Positions 1 to 9,469 of a DNA stretch of 64,000 nucleotides are shown here, in pieces. The translations under genes and the position numbers were made by a program. Within the stretch, counting starts at the first letter, position 1; each line of letters begins with the position of its first letter. This DNA comes from JACNKV01 sp964388155. Lineage in GTDB: Bacteria > Fidelibacterota > Marinisomatia > Marinisomatales > JACNKV01. The notes beneath the pieces are model-generated. The model saw nothing but the letters and a program-made list of their open reading frames with translations. It had not been told where the DNA came from and ran no database searches. Location of the stretch: contig CAYLYH010000001.1 in NCBI GenBank assembly GCA_964388155.1, forward strand, positions 87,610 to 151,609, given 5' to 3'.

Positions 1-1291
1 ATCGTCCGTATCGGTTATTCATATAGTCCTTTGTTGGTACCACCCCAGTTTTTTCAATTGGTAGGTCAATCCCTGTTTTCTTGCCAAAACCAAATTGTTT
101 GCAAGTCTCAGACCACTCCGTCAACGTTAATCTCTGAACAACTTTATAAAAGTATATATTGCACGATTGCGCAATCGCTTTTCTGAGATCCACTTCTCCG
201 TGTCCATTTTCATTCCAGCATCGAAAGGTCCGGTCTCCATAAAAATAACTTCCTGTACACGTAGTGGCCCATTTAGGATCAATAAGTTTCTTGTCCAGCA
301 AACTCAATGCAGTAATCATTTTTAACGTTGACCCCGGTGGATATAAACCGGAACTGACCCTGTCGACCAACGGTCTCCCAGGATTGTTAAGGATATTACT
401 CCATGTCTCTGAAGATACCGAACCCGTGAATAGATCCGGTGCGTGAGACGGGGAGCTAACATAAGATAAAATATCTCCATTCTTTGGATTAGAAACGATG
501 GCAACTCCTTGATAATTACTCATTAATCCTTCCAATAGCAATTGCAACTTGGCATCAATAGTTAATTTAAGATTGTTCCCTGGCTTTGGTGGAATATCTT
601 TGTACTCATCAACGTTCCCAACTTCCCTTCCAAATGCATCAACTTCAATATATTTTACCCCTTTTTCTCCCCTTAATTCTGGTTCATATTCTTTTTCCAA
701 CCCATGCCAACCAATAAGATCCCCAAGTTCGTATTGTTTCTTATCACTAATTTTTCCACGGATGTTTTGATTTACTTCGTTAACATATCCTAAAAAATGT
801 GTTCCGGAAATCTGTGTTGGGTAATATCGTTCAGGGAATTGTGTTATTTGAATCCCGTGAAGTTCCGATTTATGTTCCTCCAGAACGCTTATGTGTTGGA
901 ATGATAAATCTTTGGCAAGGCGAGTTGGTGAGAATCTATTTCGATAATATTTTGAATAGTTTTGCCTTAAGAAGAGCGAGTCAAGTCCGGTTAATTTGGA
1001 TATTAGTTTGATTAGTGCGTTTTTATCTTCTATTTCGATGGGAATGCATGAAAGAACATATGTTGGATAATTATCAACTAATATTTTACCATTTCTATCG
1101 ATAATTAATCCTCTTGGCGCATTCCTCGTCACAGCTTTAATGCGATTTGCTTCTGCTTTTGTCTGATATGTGTTATGCTGATAAACTTGTATTTGAAAAA
1201 ATCTACTGATCAATGTAATAAAAGCAATAACAACAACGATAGTAAAGATAATTAAACGTTGCTTGGGAATAACGTTTTTAGTTTTTAGCAT
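1..1291 (-). CDS. mrdA: Penicillin-binding protein 2, peptidoglycan transpeptidase (3' end outside window)
   Basis: Inner-membrane transpeptidase that cross-links peptidoglycan during cell elongation with the MreBCD/RodA machinery. About 430 residues are visible; the gene runs off the left edge, so the C-terminal third, including the catalytic KTG box, is not seen. A single N-terminal membrane segment (residues about 12-30) is followed by the PBP dimerisation domain and the start of the transpeptidase domain. The catalytic serine box is S321-T-L-K324 inside YPPGSTLK, and the second motif is S376-C-N378. The string FGFGKKTGIDLP near residue 400 is a PBP2 hallmark but is not the catalytic KTG. 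The ATG follows the mreD stop directly. Identification is firm; only completeness is unknown. Confidence 0.95.
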   Translation of the reverse strand, partial: MLKTKNVIPKQRLIIFTIVVVIAFITLISRFFQIQVYQHNTYQTKAEANRIKAVTRNAPRGLIIDRNGKILVDNYPTYVLSCIPIEIEDKNALIKLISKLTGLDSLFLRQNYSKYYRNRFSPTRLAKDLSFQHISVLEEHKSELHGIQITQFPERYYPTQISGTHFLGYVNEVNQNIRGKISDKKQYELGDLIGWHGLEKEYEPELRGEKGVKYIEVDAFGREVGNVDEYKDIPPKPGNNLKLTIDAKLQLLLEGLMSNYQGVAIVSNPKNGDILSYVSSPSHAPDLFTGSVSSETWSNILNNPGRPLVDRVSSGLYPPGSTLKMITALSLLDKKLIDPKWATTCTGSYFYGDRTFRCWNENGHGEVDLRKAIAQSCNIYFYKVVQRLTLTEWSETCKQFGFGKKTGIDLPIEKTGVVPTKDYMNNRYGR

Positions 1292-1768
1292 TTATTCGTC
1301 CCGGATAAAAGGAAAGATATATTGCAGTATCCAAATAAATCCGAGAGTATATGCTGATACTAATAAGTATTGTTGTATCCACGATAATAAATCGATATTA
1401 AACAACACTTGGTATTGTATGTACGAAAATATTAAAAAGTGAATGAGGACAATTCCTATCCAAGTAAGATGAAAATAAGCCGGTATCATTTGCTCATATC
1501 TTTTGGATAAGAATCCGGCAAGATAACCGGACAGCACGTATGTCAATGGTGAAAGTCCAAATGATGTTCCCATACCCGCAAAGTCAGAAAATAATCCAAG
1601 GATAAACCCCATTATTATTCCGATAAAACTTCCCCTTGCTACACTCATGTATAAAATAAATATCAGTAAAAAATCCGGACGTATGCCACGAATAGACAGC
1701 AATTCCACTAAAAACAACTGGAGAAAGAATACTCCAATTGCCGGCAAAAGAATATTCGTCCATTTCAT
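1292..1768 (-). CDS. mreD: Rod shape-determining membrane protein MreD
   Basis: Small integral membrane component of the elongasome, 158 residues with about five hydrophobic segments (for example residues 5-22, 30-48, 55-75, 95-115 and 132-152). Sequence is weakly conserved in this family, so the call rests on size, hydrophobicity pattern, the motif region around IRPDFLLIFILYMSVARG, which is typical of MreD N-termini, and its position between mreC and mrdA. It overlaps mreC by 4 bp (ATGA), suggesting translational coupling. Nothing is unusual. Confidence 0.9.
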   Translation of the reverse strand: MKWTNILLPAIGVFFLQLFLVELLSIRGIRPDFLLIFILYMSVARGSFIGIIMGFILGLFSDFAGMGTSFGLSPLTYVLSGYLAGFLSKRYEQMIPAYFHLTWIGIVLIHFLIFSYIQYQVLFNIDLLSWIQQYLLVSAYTLGFIWILQYIFPFIRDE

Positions 1769-2556
1769 TTTATTTGCTCTGTAATAATAAAAACATTAAT
1801 TAAGGAGGAAAGATCGTCATAAATCTTAGCTGAAACAATTTTTTGAAAACTCCCTCTTTCATCAAAAATTCCCACAACTTCACCAACAGGTAGTTTACTC
1901 GGGAATATATCGCTAAAGCCTGAAGTGACAATTTTGTCACCCACGCGGATATTGGCGTTTTTCTGAACGTCATTTACAACACAATACTTATCCTCAGTCC
2001 AACGCAAAATACCCGTAGCACCACTGGGGTAAATACGGACGCTTAATCTAAAATTGGCATCATTTAACAGCTGAACAATTGAAGATTGATTGCTGGCGAT
2101 GAGAACTTTTCCAACGACGCCGGAGGATGTAATAACCGGATTGTATTTTTTAATCCCGGAGCGTGTCCCAACATCAATCGCCATAGACATAATTCCGGGA
2201 GCAATACCTTTATTAATGACTTTTGCAGGGACTAATGTTAACTGACTCTCACGTTTAAATTGAAGCAGGTGTTCCAGCCTTTGGTTCTCTTTTGCTAAAT
2301 GTACCATCGATTCAATCTGGAGAGACAATTGTAAGTTCTTTTCTCTTAATAAAGCATTTTCTTCTTCTAGTAATACTGCATTATTCATCCACGCGATAGG
2401 TGAGTATAAAAATGAGAATGTATCAATGGCCTTTTCTCTGAGTAGTATGATTTTCTCGGAGTCTTCTGTGAATAGCAAATTAAGAGAAAGACTTATAAAA
2501 ATTAAAAAAGCAATATGATGCTTGTTTCGTAGCAGTGTGAGAGGCAAGTTCCTCAT
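1765..2556 (-). CDS. mreC: Rod shape-determining protein MreC
   Basis: Periplasmic scaffold of the cell-elongation complex, 263 residues. It has one N-terminal membrane helix (about residues 14-30), a coiled coil rich in Leu/Glu (about 58-100, containing EEENALLREKNLQLSL), and then the two beta-barrel MreC core with GIAPGIMSMAIDVGTRSGI and VGDKIVTSGFSDIFPSKLPVGEVV. The GxxxIFP(S)xxPVG(E/K)V stretch is a family signature. It lies 4 bp downstream of mreB and overlaps mreD, so the four genes form one operon. Confidence 0.95.
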   Translation of the reverse strand: MRNLPLTLLRNKHHIAFLIFISLSLNLLFTEDSEKIILLREKAIDTFSFLYSPIAWMNNAVLLEEENALLREKNLQLSLQIESMVHLAKENQRLEHLLQFKRESQLTLVPAKVINKGIAPGIMSMAIDVGTRSGIKKYNPVITSSGVVGKVLIASNQSSIVQLLNDANFRLSVRIYPSGATGILRWTEDKYCVVNDVQKNANIRVGDKIVTSGFSDIFPSKLPVGEVVGIFDERGSFQKIVSAKIYDDLSSLINVFIITEQIK

Positions 2557-2560
2557 CGTG

Positions 2561-3589
2561 TTACATCAACACCGCCTCGTACTTTTTCACATCTTCGAGA
2601 ACCATACCTGTCCCGCGAACGACAGATAATAATGGTTCCTCCGAAACATTCACAGGCACCTGAGTTCGTTCCCGGATAACCTGATCGATTCCTTTTAATA
2701 AGCTACCGCCGCCCGTCATGATAATCCCTCGGTCTAAAATATCAGCTGCCAGTTCCGGTGGTGTTTTTTCTAATGCTTGTTTTACTGCTTCAACAATCGC
2801 ATTGACCGGATCTTTTAATGCTTGGCGAATTTCATCAGATGATACTTCAATCGTTTTAGGAATGCCTGAAACCAAATCTTTTCCTTTAACGGAAACTGTT
2901 TCAGCATTCATTCTCATCGCGGACCCTACGGCTATTTTAATCGCTTCACTGGTAGGGAGTCCTATTTCTAATTTGTGTTCATTGCGAAACCAATGTGTTA
3001 CCGCTTCATCCATTTCATCACCGGCAATACGTATGGCTTCCTTTGTCACAACACCATTGAGTGCAATTACAGCTATTTCGGTCGTTCCGCCACCAATATC
3101 TACAATAATATTTCCTATGGGTTTACTGATGTCCAGACCGATTCCGATTGCAGCAGCAACCGGTTCTTCAATGAGATAAACTTCGCGGGCATTCGCACGT
3201 TCACCGGAATCTTTAACCGCTCGACGCTCAACTTCTGTCACGCCGGACGGTACACAAATCACCATCCTTGGACGTGCTAATCGATTTAAGTTTATTTTCC
3301 GAATAAATCCCTGAAGCATACCGTCCGTCATATTGAAATCGGCAATGACCCCGTCTTGGAGTGGTCGTATTGTCTCTAAATGCCGATGGGTTTTTCCTAC
3401 CATATATTTTGCTTCATTTCCGACGGCAACAATTTTTCCGTCATGCACAGATCGGGCAACAATTGACGGTTCATCGATAATGACTCCTTTTCCTTTAAGC
3501 CAAATCAATGTATTGGCGGTGCCTAAGTCTATGGCAACATCGCCGGAAATCCAGTTAAATGTATCTAATGCTGAGTTAAACAGTCCCAT
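2561..3589 (-). CDS. mreB: Rod shape-determining actin homologue MreB
   Basis: Bacterial actin that forms membrane-associated ATP-dependent filaments directing lateral wall synthesis. The 342 residues are standard length. Actin-fold motifs are present: phosphate-1 loop DLGTANTLIWLKGKG (near residue 20), EEPVAAAIGIG, phosphate-2 loop VDIGGGTTEIAVI (near 165), and the adenosine motif MTGGGSLLKGID (near 293). It is the first gene of the mre operon; the 100-bp spacer upstream (3590-3691) is AT-rich and probably holds its promoter, but I could not assign clear -35/-10 boxes. Confidence 0.97.
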   Translation of the reverse strand: MGLFNSALDTFNWISGDVAIDLGTANTLIWLKGKGVIIDEPSIVARSVHDGKIVAVGNEAKYMVGKTHRHLETIRPLQDGVIADFNMTDGMLQGFIRKINLNRLARPRMVICVPSGVTEVERRAVKDSGERANAREVYLIEEPVAAAIGIGLDISKPIGNIIVDIGGGTTEIAVIALNGVVTKEAIRIAGDEMDEAVTHWFRNEHKLEIGLPTSEAIKIAVGSAMRMNAETVSVKGKDLVSGIPKTIEVSSDEIRQALKDPVNAIVEAVKQALEKTPPELAADILDRGIIMTGGGSLLKGIDQVIRERTQVPVNVSEEPLLSVVRGTGMVLEDVKKYEAVLM

Positions 3590-3691
3590 GGGTCTTTATT
3601 TCGAAGTTAATGTGAAAAATACGTGTCATAAAATTTAAGAATATTCATCTATCAAACCACCATGTTTATATGATTCATTTTCAGTATAATT

Positions 3692-4756
3692 CTATTCAAT
3701 TTCAATGCGGCTTTGATCCCCAACCATTATCCGGTGGGTTACAGGTTTCTTCTGTGTCCGGCGAATGGCCACGTCATTCCCCAAAAGAGAAGCTTCAATC
3801 CTCCTTTGGATATCTTCAATCGTACAACCATTCATCAAAATAGAAAATTCCAATTCACTGTTTTTTATAACGCAATCTTTTCCGATGGATGTATTTGGCC
3901 CGACATAACTATTTTCAATCTTCGTATTTTCTCCAAGGATAACCGGACCGCGTATGGTAGAATTAATAACCTTAGAGTTTCCTCCAAATTGAACTCTGCC
4001 GGAAATAGTTGAATGTTCATCCACGATTCCGAGTTTCTTGTGTTTGATAGAATCCAATACTAAACGATTAGCTTCCAACAAATCAGATGGTTTTCCGGTA
4101 TCTTTCCACCAACCGGTGATTTCTGAATAACTCACAGAATATCCTTTATTTAACAGATATTGATGTGCATCAGATATTTCCAATTCTCCTCTTGCGGACG
4201 GTTCAATGTTATTTACTGCCTTAAAAATCATGGAGTCATAAATATAAATTCCTGTCACAGCGAGGTTACTTTTAGGTTGTGCCGGTTTTTCTTCGATGCT
4301 GACGATTCTCCCATCTTTTATCTCAGCTACTCCAAAACGGTTTGGGTCGGGGACTTTGCTTAACACCAGATGACAATTTGTTCCATTTTTATTAAAATCA
4401 TCAATAAAATGTTTGATTCCACCCACAAGAATATTATCCCCAAGATAAAAAACAAATGGATCATCACCGATAAAATCCTGAGATATTTTTACAACGTGCG
4501 CCAACCCGAGAGGAGCGTCTTGTGGAATATATGTGATTTTCAACCCAAATTTGTTTCCATCCCCAAATACGTTTTGTATGGTTGTATCTCCGGCATTGAT
4601 GATTATACCCACTTCCCTGATACCGGCTTCACTTGCATACTCCAGAGCATATTCCAACATCATTTTATTTGCGATGGGAATTAAATGTTTATTTTGTGTA
4701 TGCGTAATTGGACGTAACCGTGTCCCATGACCCCCTGCAGTAATTAACGCTTTCAT
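3692..4756 (-). CDS. Nucleotidyltransferase with left-handed beta-helix domain, RmlA-long/glucose-1-phosphate thymidylyltransferase type
   Basis: Predicted to join a nucleoside triphosphate to a sugar-1-phosphate, giving an activated sugar for surface polysaccharide synthesis. N-terminal nucleotidyltransferase domain (about 1-240) has the ITAGGHGTRLRPIT signature at residues 6-19, HLIPIANKMMLEYAL, and the FYLGDN metal-binding region near 102. A C-terminal hexapeptide-repeat beta-helix (about 250-345: GRVQFGGNSKVINSTIRGPVILGE...) matches the long form of RmlA (TIGR01208) rather than the short rhamnose-pathway form. The substrate cannot be fixed from sequence; dTTP with glucose-1-phosphate is the usual annotation. 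It overlaps the RNase H-like gene upstream by 4 bp. Confidence 0.85.
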   Translation of the reverse strand: MKALITAGGHGTRLRPITHTQNKHLIPIANKMMLEYALEYASEAGIREVGIIINAGDTTIQNVFGDGNKFGLKITYIPQDAPLGLAHVVKISQDFIGDDPFVFYLGDNILVGGIKHFIDDFNKNGTNCHLVLSKVPDPNRFGVAEIKDGRIVSIEEKPAQPKSNLAVTGIYIYDSMIFKAVNNIEPSARGELEISDAHQYLLNKGYSVSYSEITGWWKDTGKPSDLLEANRLVLDSIKHKKLGIVDEHSTISGRVQFGGNSKVINSTIRGPVILGENTKIENSYVGPNTSIGKDCVIKNSELEFSILMNGCTIEDIQRRIEASLLGNDVAIRRTQKKPVTHRIMVGDQSRIEIE

Positions 4757-5283
4757 GTCGTCTTTCCTTTCATCCTTCCTTCTTTGCTTAATTTATCTGC
4801 TACTGTATTATTTTCTCTCAGGATGTGTTGTATAGACCAACTCTCAAGTGTTTTTAATAGAATCATCACTTTTGAATGTAAGATTTTCATTCGCGGATGC
4901 TTTACTTTATATTGCCCGTTAATTTGTTTGACGACTAATTCACTATCCGCGTAAATATTGAGTTGATTAACGCACAATACTTTTGCTGTTTCAAGTCCTT
5001 TGATTAACGCAGAATATTCAGCATCGTTATTGGTCGCATCATCGAGATATTCTGAAAAGGTAAACAATTCCTCTCCATTACGGTAAAACACCCCGCCAAT
5101 TCCGGCAGTTTTTGAGTCAAGATCAGCCGCACCATCCACAAACAAATCCACTTTATCAGTATTTGTTAATTTGTTGTATAATTCCTCCAAAATTGCACTA
5201 TAGTTCGGATTCAAGTTACGTATTATTTCGGGCTGAAGTAGTTCTACAAGTGCCTGTGTTTCATTTTCGTTTAATCGTATCAT
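4753..5283 (-). CDS. RNase HI-like protein
   Basis: Predicted ribonuclease H of the reverse-transcriptase-like/RnhA family acting on RNA in RNA:DNA hybrids. All four acidic catalytic positions can be assigned: D50 (FVDGAADL), E89 (NNDAEYSAL), D113 (IYADSELV) and D163 (NNTVADKLSK). Compared with E. coli RNase HI the protein carries about 45 extra N-terminal residues, helical and without a recognised hybrid-binding domain. The motif HPRMKILHSKV resembles the plant/archaeal RNase HI group. It is the first gene of a minus-strand unit that probably includes the nucleotidyltransferase. Function as a true RNase H is likely but untested. Confidence 0.85.
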   Translation of the reverse strand: MIRLNENETQALVELLQPEIIRNLNPNYSAILEELYNKLTNTDKVDLFVDGAADLDSKTAGIGGVFYRNGEELFTFSEYLDDATNNDAEYSALIKGLETAKVLCVNQLNIYADSELVVKQINGQYKVKHPRMKILHSKVMILLKTLESWSIQHILRENNTVADKLSKEGRMKGKTT

Positions 5284-5458
5284 GACCGGAAATTACACAA
5301 ATTGCTTTATAAAATTAAGATTTAAGATTGAAAATTTCTGAGAAGGGCAAAGAATAGCCTGATAAAAAAAGAAAATATTTTCAGAATAATTCTTTACTGT
5401 TCCGGTTTATAAGAAGTAATTTTTATTCGATTATTTTCAAAACAAACCGGGAATTCTC

Positions 5459-7006
5459 ATGAAACGATCAACTTATGGACTCTTATCCTTCAGTGCAATT
5501 TTCTTTATTATGTACGCATTCGGCTTATCATTTTTTGAAGCAGTTTGGACTTTCCCTACGCAACGGGCGATTCCTCTTATGGTTCTTATCTTGGTAGGAA
5601 CCGGAGTATTTATCACTTTCAAACTGGGTTTTCCTCAAATTCGCTATTTTTTGCATGGAGTGAAAGTCACACGCGGTATTTATGATAATCCTGAAGACGA
5701 AGGAGATTTGAATCATTTTCGTGCTTTGGCGACCGCGCTTTCTGCTACTGTCGGTATTGGCAATATTGCAGGTGTTGCTACGGCTATCTATTTTGGAGGT
5801 CCCGGAGCATTGTTTTGGATGTGGATTACAGCCTTTTTTGGTACTACATTAAAATATGCGGAGAGTACTTTATCCCTGAAATACCGAGAAATGGATTCAT
5901 TAGGATACACAGCCGGCGGTCCGATGTACACAATCGAAAATGGATTGGGACGTCAATGGCGATGGTTAGCTGTCGCATTTGCCGCATTTGCCGTTATCTG
6001 TTCATTCGCTACAGGAAATGCAATCCAGTCGTTCACCGTTTCTGACCAAATATATTCTGAATTTTTACAATTTATGTCGCCGGAAAGTGCATTAATGATC
6101 AAACACACCATTTGGACTGGGTTTGACCTATCCATGTTACAGGTAATTAACGGGTTGATACTCTCTGCCGTTGTTGCGTTGGTTATCATTGGAGGAATTA
6201 AACGAATTGGGCATGTCACAGGATTTCTTGCTCCGTTTATGGCGCTCATTTATGTATCTGCAGCCTCGTTAATTCTGTTTGCTAATCTCCCATTACTCCC
6301 AGGGAGTGTAAAACTCATCTTTCAAATGGCATTCAACCCTCCGGCAGAAATCGCCGGTGTTGGTGGTGGGGCTTTCCTTGTGATTATGAACACGATGCTA
6401 TGGGGAATTAAACGCGGATTATATTCCAATGAAGCCGGACAAGGGTCTGCAGCCATTGCACACTCTACTGCAAAAACAAAACATCCGGTGCGAGAAGGTA
6501 CCGTCGCTATGTTGGGTCCTTTTATTGACACAATTATAATTTGTACAATGACCGGATTGGTTATTCTTTCAACAGGTGCTTGGCATCATACAGAATTTTA
6601 TGTGAACCGTATCAACCCGGAATTTGCAGGAGATTTATTAAACAGCAGTCGACTGACGGCATTTGCGTTCAAGGAAGGATTATCCTGGCTATTTGCCTAT
6701 GGAGATAAAATTGTTACAATTTCTGTAACATTATTTGCCGTATCTACGGCCATCAGTTGGTCGTTTTACGGTGACCGTTCTATTGAGTATCTTTTTGGCG
6801 AACGTTCGATAAAAATATATCGTTGGGTGTTTGTTGTATTTGTGTTTATCGGAGCCATTGCAAGCCTAAATGCTGTGTGGGCGTTTGGAGATGCGGCACT
6901 TGGATTTATGACATTCCCCAATCTGTTGTCGATTATTCTATTATCTACAGCTCTGAAGAAAATGACAAAGAAATACTTTTCAGTAGAACATAAACCGTAT
7001 AAGTGA
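5459..7006 (+). CDS. Sodium:alanine/glycine symporter family protein
   Basis: Inner-membrane secondary transporter of the AgcS family, importing small neutral amino acids with Na+. The 515 residues contain about eleven hydrophobic segments. Family signatures are visible: VGIGNIAGVATAIYFGGPGALFWMW (near 98-122), GGPMYTIENGLG, and GLYSNEAGQGSAAIAHSTAKTKHPVREG (near 325-350), the GNEAGxGSA(A/P)xAHA motif. The ATG is preceded by a weak purine stretch (CCGGGAAT). It stands alone between a divergent RNase H-like gene and the downstream inositol monophosphatase; the 175-bp upstream spacer is AT-rich with no clear operator. Confidence 0.93.
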   Translation: MKRSTYGLLSFSAIFFIMYAFGLSFFEAVWTFPTQRAIPLMVLILVGTGVFITFKLGFPQIRYFLHGVKVTRGIYDNPEDEGDLNHFRALATALSATVGIGNIAGVATAIYFGGPGALFWMWITAFFGTTLKYAESTLSLKYREMDSLGYTAGGPMYTIENGLGRQWRWLAVAFAAFAVICSFATGNAIQSFTVSDQIYSEFLQFMSPESALMIKHTIWTGFDLSMLQVINGLILSAVVALVIIGGIKRIGHVTGFLAPFMALIYVSAASLILFANLPLLPGSVKLIFQMAFNPPAEIAGVGGGAFLVIMNTMLWGIKRGLYSNEAGQGSAAIAHSTAKTKHPVREGTVAMLGPFIDTIIICTMTGLVILSTGAWHHTEFYVNRINPEFAGDLLNSSRLTAFAFKEGLSWLFAYGDKIVTISVTLFAVSTAISWSFYGDRSIEYLFGERSIKIYRWVFVVFVFIGAIASLNAVWAFGDAALGFMTFPNLLSIILLSTALKKMTKKYFSVEHKPYK

Positions 7007-7070
7007 TACGTTTTATGGAAAATGTATTAACTGATTGCTCTTCGCTTTAAGCTAATAAAGGTTAACCTTA

Positions 7071-7856
7071 ATGACTAACACTCAAACCTTTCGTTCGGTG
7101 GCAGTTGGGGCCGCAAAATCAGCAGCTCAAATTATCATGGACGCACTGCAGCACCCACGGGATGTTCACCATAAAGGGCGAACGAATTTGGTAACAGAGA
7201 CTGATCGCCGTTCAGAAGACGCCATCATCTCTCACATTCGAGCTACCTTCCCTGACCATAGCATTTTGGCTGAAGAATCCGGCACGAACAATCGCGACTC
7301 TGATTATCTCTGGGTTGTTGATCCCTTGGACGGAACCACGAATTTTGTGCACGGATATCCATCGTTCGGGGTTTCAATTGCCGTGTTGCATGATGGAGAA
7401 CCCATCATTGGTGTTGTCGTCGAATTACCGGTGAATCGAGTGTATACCGCTGTTAAAAATGCCGGTGCATTTTGTGACAATGAGCCAATTCATGTTTCAA
7501 ATGTATCAGAGCTGGAGAAATCTATATTGGTTACCGGATTTGGATATGACCATAACGAAAACTGGCATAGAAATATGGAGTTGTTTAAATCCTTTACAGA
7601 TATTACTCAGGGCGTACGTCGTCTCGGGTCTGCAGCGGTGGATTTATGTCATGTAGCACGCGGAGTTGTAGACGGTTTTTGGGAGTATGATCTGCATCCA
7701 TGGGATACAGCTGCAGGAATTCTACTCGTTAGAGAAGCTGGCGGAATCGTTACAAAAATGAACGGAGAACCTTATTCGATTTATGATGACTCTATTCTGG
7801 CTACAAACGGATTATTGCACCAAGAAATGAAAAAACAAATTATTAACGATACTTAA
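7071..7856 (+). CDS. suhB: Inositol monophosphatase family protein (SuhB-like)
   Basis: Mg2+/Li+-sensitive phosphatase of the IMPase/FIG superfamily, 261 residues. Metal and substrate residues are present: E68-E69 (LAEESG), D84-PLDGT-T89 (the DPLDGTTNF motif), and W211-D212 (PWDTAAGILL). Preferred substrates in the family include inositol-1-phosphate, fructose-1,6-bisphosphate and NADP; sequence alone does not decide. Its stop codon lies 2 bp from the end of the convergent yifB-like gene, so the two transcripts must terminate in or past each other. No RNA-binding partner genes for the SuhB antitermination role are in view. Confidence 0.92.
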   Translation: MTNTQTFRSVAVGAAKSAAQIIMDALQHPRDVHHKGRTNLVTETDRRSEDAIISHIRATFPDHSILAEESGTNNRDSDYLWVVDPLDGTTNFVHGYPSFGVSIAVLHDGEPIIGVVVELPVNRVYTAVKNAGAFCDNEPIHVSNVSELEKSILVTGFGYDHNENWHRNMELFKSFTDITQGVRRLGSAAVDLCHVARGVVDGFWEYDLHPWDTAAGILLVREAGGIVTKMNGEPYSIYDDSILATNGLLHQEMKKQIINDT

Positions 7857-7858
7857 GC

Positions 7859-9415
7859 TTATCCTCTCCACAATTGTCTATCTAAACTTCGATATTGAAT
7901 CGCTTCGCTCACATGCTGAACTTTTATCCTGTCCTCCCCTCCTAAATCTGCTATCGTACGTGATACTTTCAAAATTCGATCATACGCCCGCGCAGAAAGT
8001 CCCAGTTTCTCCATAGCAGTTTTGATCATGTCAGAAGCGTTTTTATCCAACTTACAGTGAATTTTTAACTCATTTGTTTGCATTTGCGAATTGGAGAATA
8101 CTCCGTTTGTAGACTTATACCGATTCAGCTGAATTTTCCTAGCTACTTGCACTCGTCTGGTAATAGCCTCGGATGGTTCTCCCGCATCCATGCCTGACAA
8201 CTGAGAAAACGGCACAGCAGGAACCTCGATATGAATGTCAATTCTGTCCATCAGCGGACCGGATATTCGGCTCATGTATCGCTGAATCATTTGTGGAACG
8301 CAAGTGCAATCATTATTGGGATCCGTTGAGTAACCGCACGGACAAGGATTCATAGCGGCAACCAACATAAATCTTGATGGATATGTCAACGATATCGCTG
8401 CTCTGGCAATGGTTACGTGACCATCTTCCAGGGGTTGACGCATCACTTCCAGTACATTCTTTTTGAACTCTGGCAACTCATCTAAAAACAGGACTCCGTT
8501 ATGCGCTAAGCTGACTTCACCCGGTTTCGGCATACCACCGCCGCCAATGAGCCCGGCATCAGAAATCGTATGGTGAGGAGAACGAAACGGACGTGTTGCA
8601 ACTAACCCGTTTCCACTGGGTAAGATACCGGCAACAGAGTGTATTTTTGTTGTTTCAAGGGCTTCATCAAGAACCAAGTCGGGTAGAATCGTGGGTAAGC
8701 GTTTAGCCAGCATTGTTTTACCGCTGCCGGGAGGCCCGATCATGATTACATTATGTCCACCGGATGCTGCAACCTCTAACGCACGTTTTACCTGCTCCTG
8801 TCCTTTGACATCTTTGAAATCGACGGTATAAACTTTATTTCGATTAAACATTTCATCTCGATTTACTATTACCGGTTGAATACTCACCTCACCATTCAAA
8901 ATCGCAATGACTTCAGATAAAGAGGATACTCCGGCAACTTTAATTCCTTCTACTACGGCGGCTTCATCAGCATTCTCCTTTGGTAAAATCACGCCGCGGA
9001 TGCCATTATCTCTGGCAGAAATTGCAACCGGCAACGCACCTTTAACCGGGCGCAAACTTCCGTCCAGTGCAAGTTCGCCGAGTATAAGGAGGTTATTTAA
9101 ATACGTATGGCGTACATATCCGTAAGCAGACATAATTCCGATGGCGATCGGGAGATCAAATGCAGATCCTTCCTTGCGGATGTCTGCAGGAGCCAGATTG
9201 ATTGTAACATGTTTAAACGGAAAATCATATCCACTGTTTTTAATAGCGGCTTTTACCCTCTCCTTACTTTCTTTGACGGCTCCTTCAGGCAGTCCAACCG
9301 TATGATACTTTGGCAATTTCGCTCCGGTGAGGTGGGCTTCTACTTCAACAATGTACGCATCGATACCCTGAATGGTACTGCTTAACACTTTGGCTAACAT
9401 TTTTTTCTGTGGCAT
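7859..9415 (-). CDS. YifB family Mg-chelatase-like AAA ATPase (ComM-like)
   Basis: Three-part protein of 518 residues: an N-terminal Lon-protease-like ChlI domain (about 20-140; LPKYHTVGLPEGAVKESKERVKAAIKN), a central AAA+ Mg-chelatase domain with Walker A GPPGSGKTM (near 226-234) and Walker B GVLFLDELPEF, the characteristic NPCPCGY and GPLMDRIDIH motifs, and a C-terminal lid (LSARAYDRILKVSRTIADL). The family includes Vibrio/Haemophilus ComM, a helicase promoting branch migration of transformed DNA. Monocistronic in appearance. It could support natural transformation, but no competence pilus genes lie nearby. Confidence 0.94.
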   Translation of the reverse strand: MPQKKMLAKVLSSTIQGIDAYIVEVEAHLTGAKLPKYHTVGLPEGAVKESKERVKAAIKNSGYDFPFKHVTINLAPADIRKEGSAFDLPIAIGIMSAYGYVRHTYLNNLLILGELALDGSLRPVKGALPVAISARDNGIRGVILPKENADEAAVVEGIKVAGVSSLSEVIAILNGEVSIQPVIVNRDEMFNRNKVYTVDFKDVKGQEQVKRALEVAASGGHNVIMIGPPGSGKTMLAKRLPTILPDLVLDEALETTKIHSVAGILPSGNGLVATRPFRSPHHTISDAGLIGGGGMPKPGEVSLAHNGVLFLDELPEFKKNVLEVMRQPLEDGHVTIARAAISLTYPSRFMLVAAMNPCPCGYSTDPNNDCTCVPQMIQRYMSRISGPLMDRIDIHIEVPAVPFSQLSGMDAGEPSEAITRRVQVARKIQLNRYKSTNGVFSNSQMQTNELKIHCKLDKNASDMIKTAMEKLGLSARAYDRILKVSRTIADLGGEDRIKVQHVSEAIQYRSLDRQLWRG

Positions 9416-9469
9416 AATTTATATAGGTTAGGTTAGGTTTATTTTGGAAGAAAATACTTCAAAAGCGTT

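Noticed and set aside
2718..3179. Plus-strand ORF of 153 codons
   Set aside because: Antisense to mreB, which is unmistakable.
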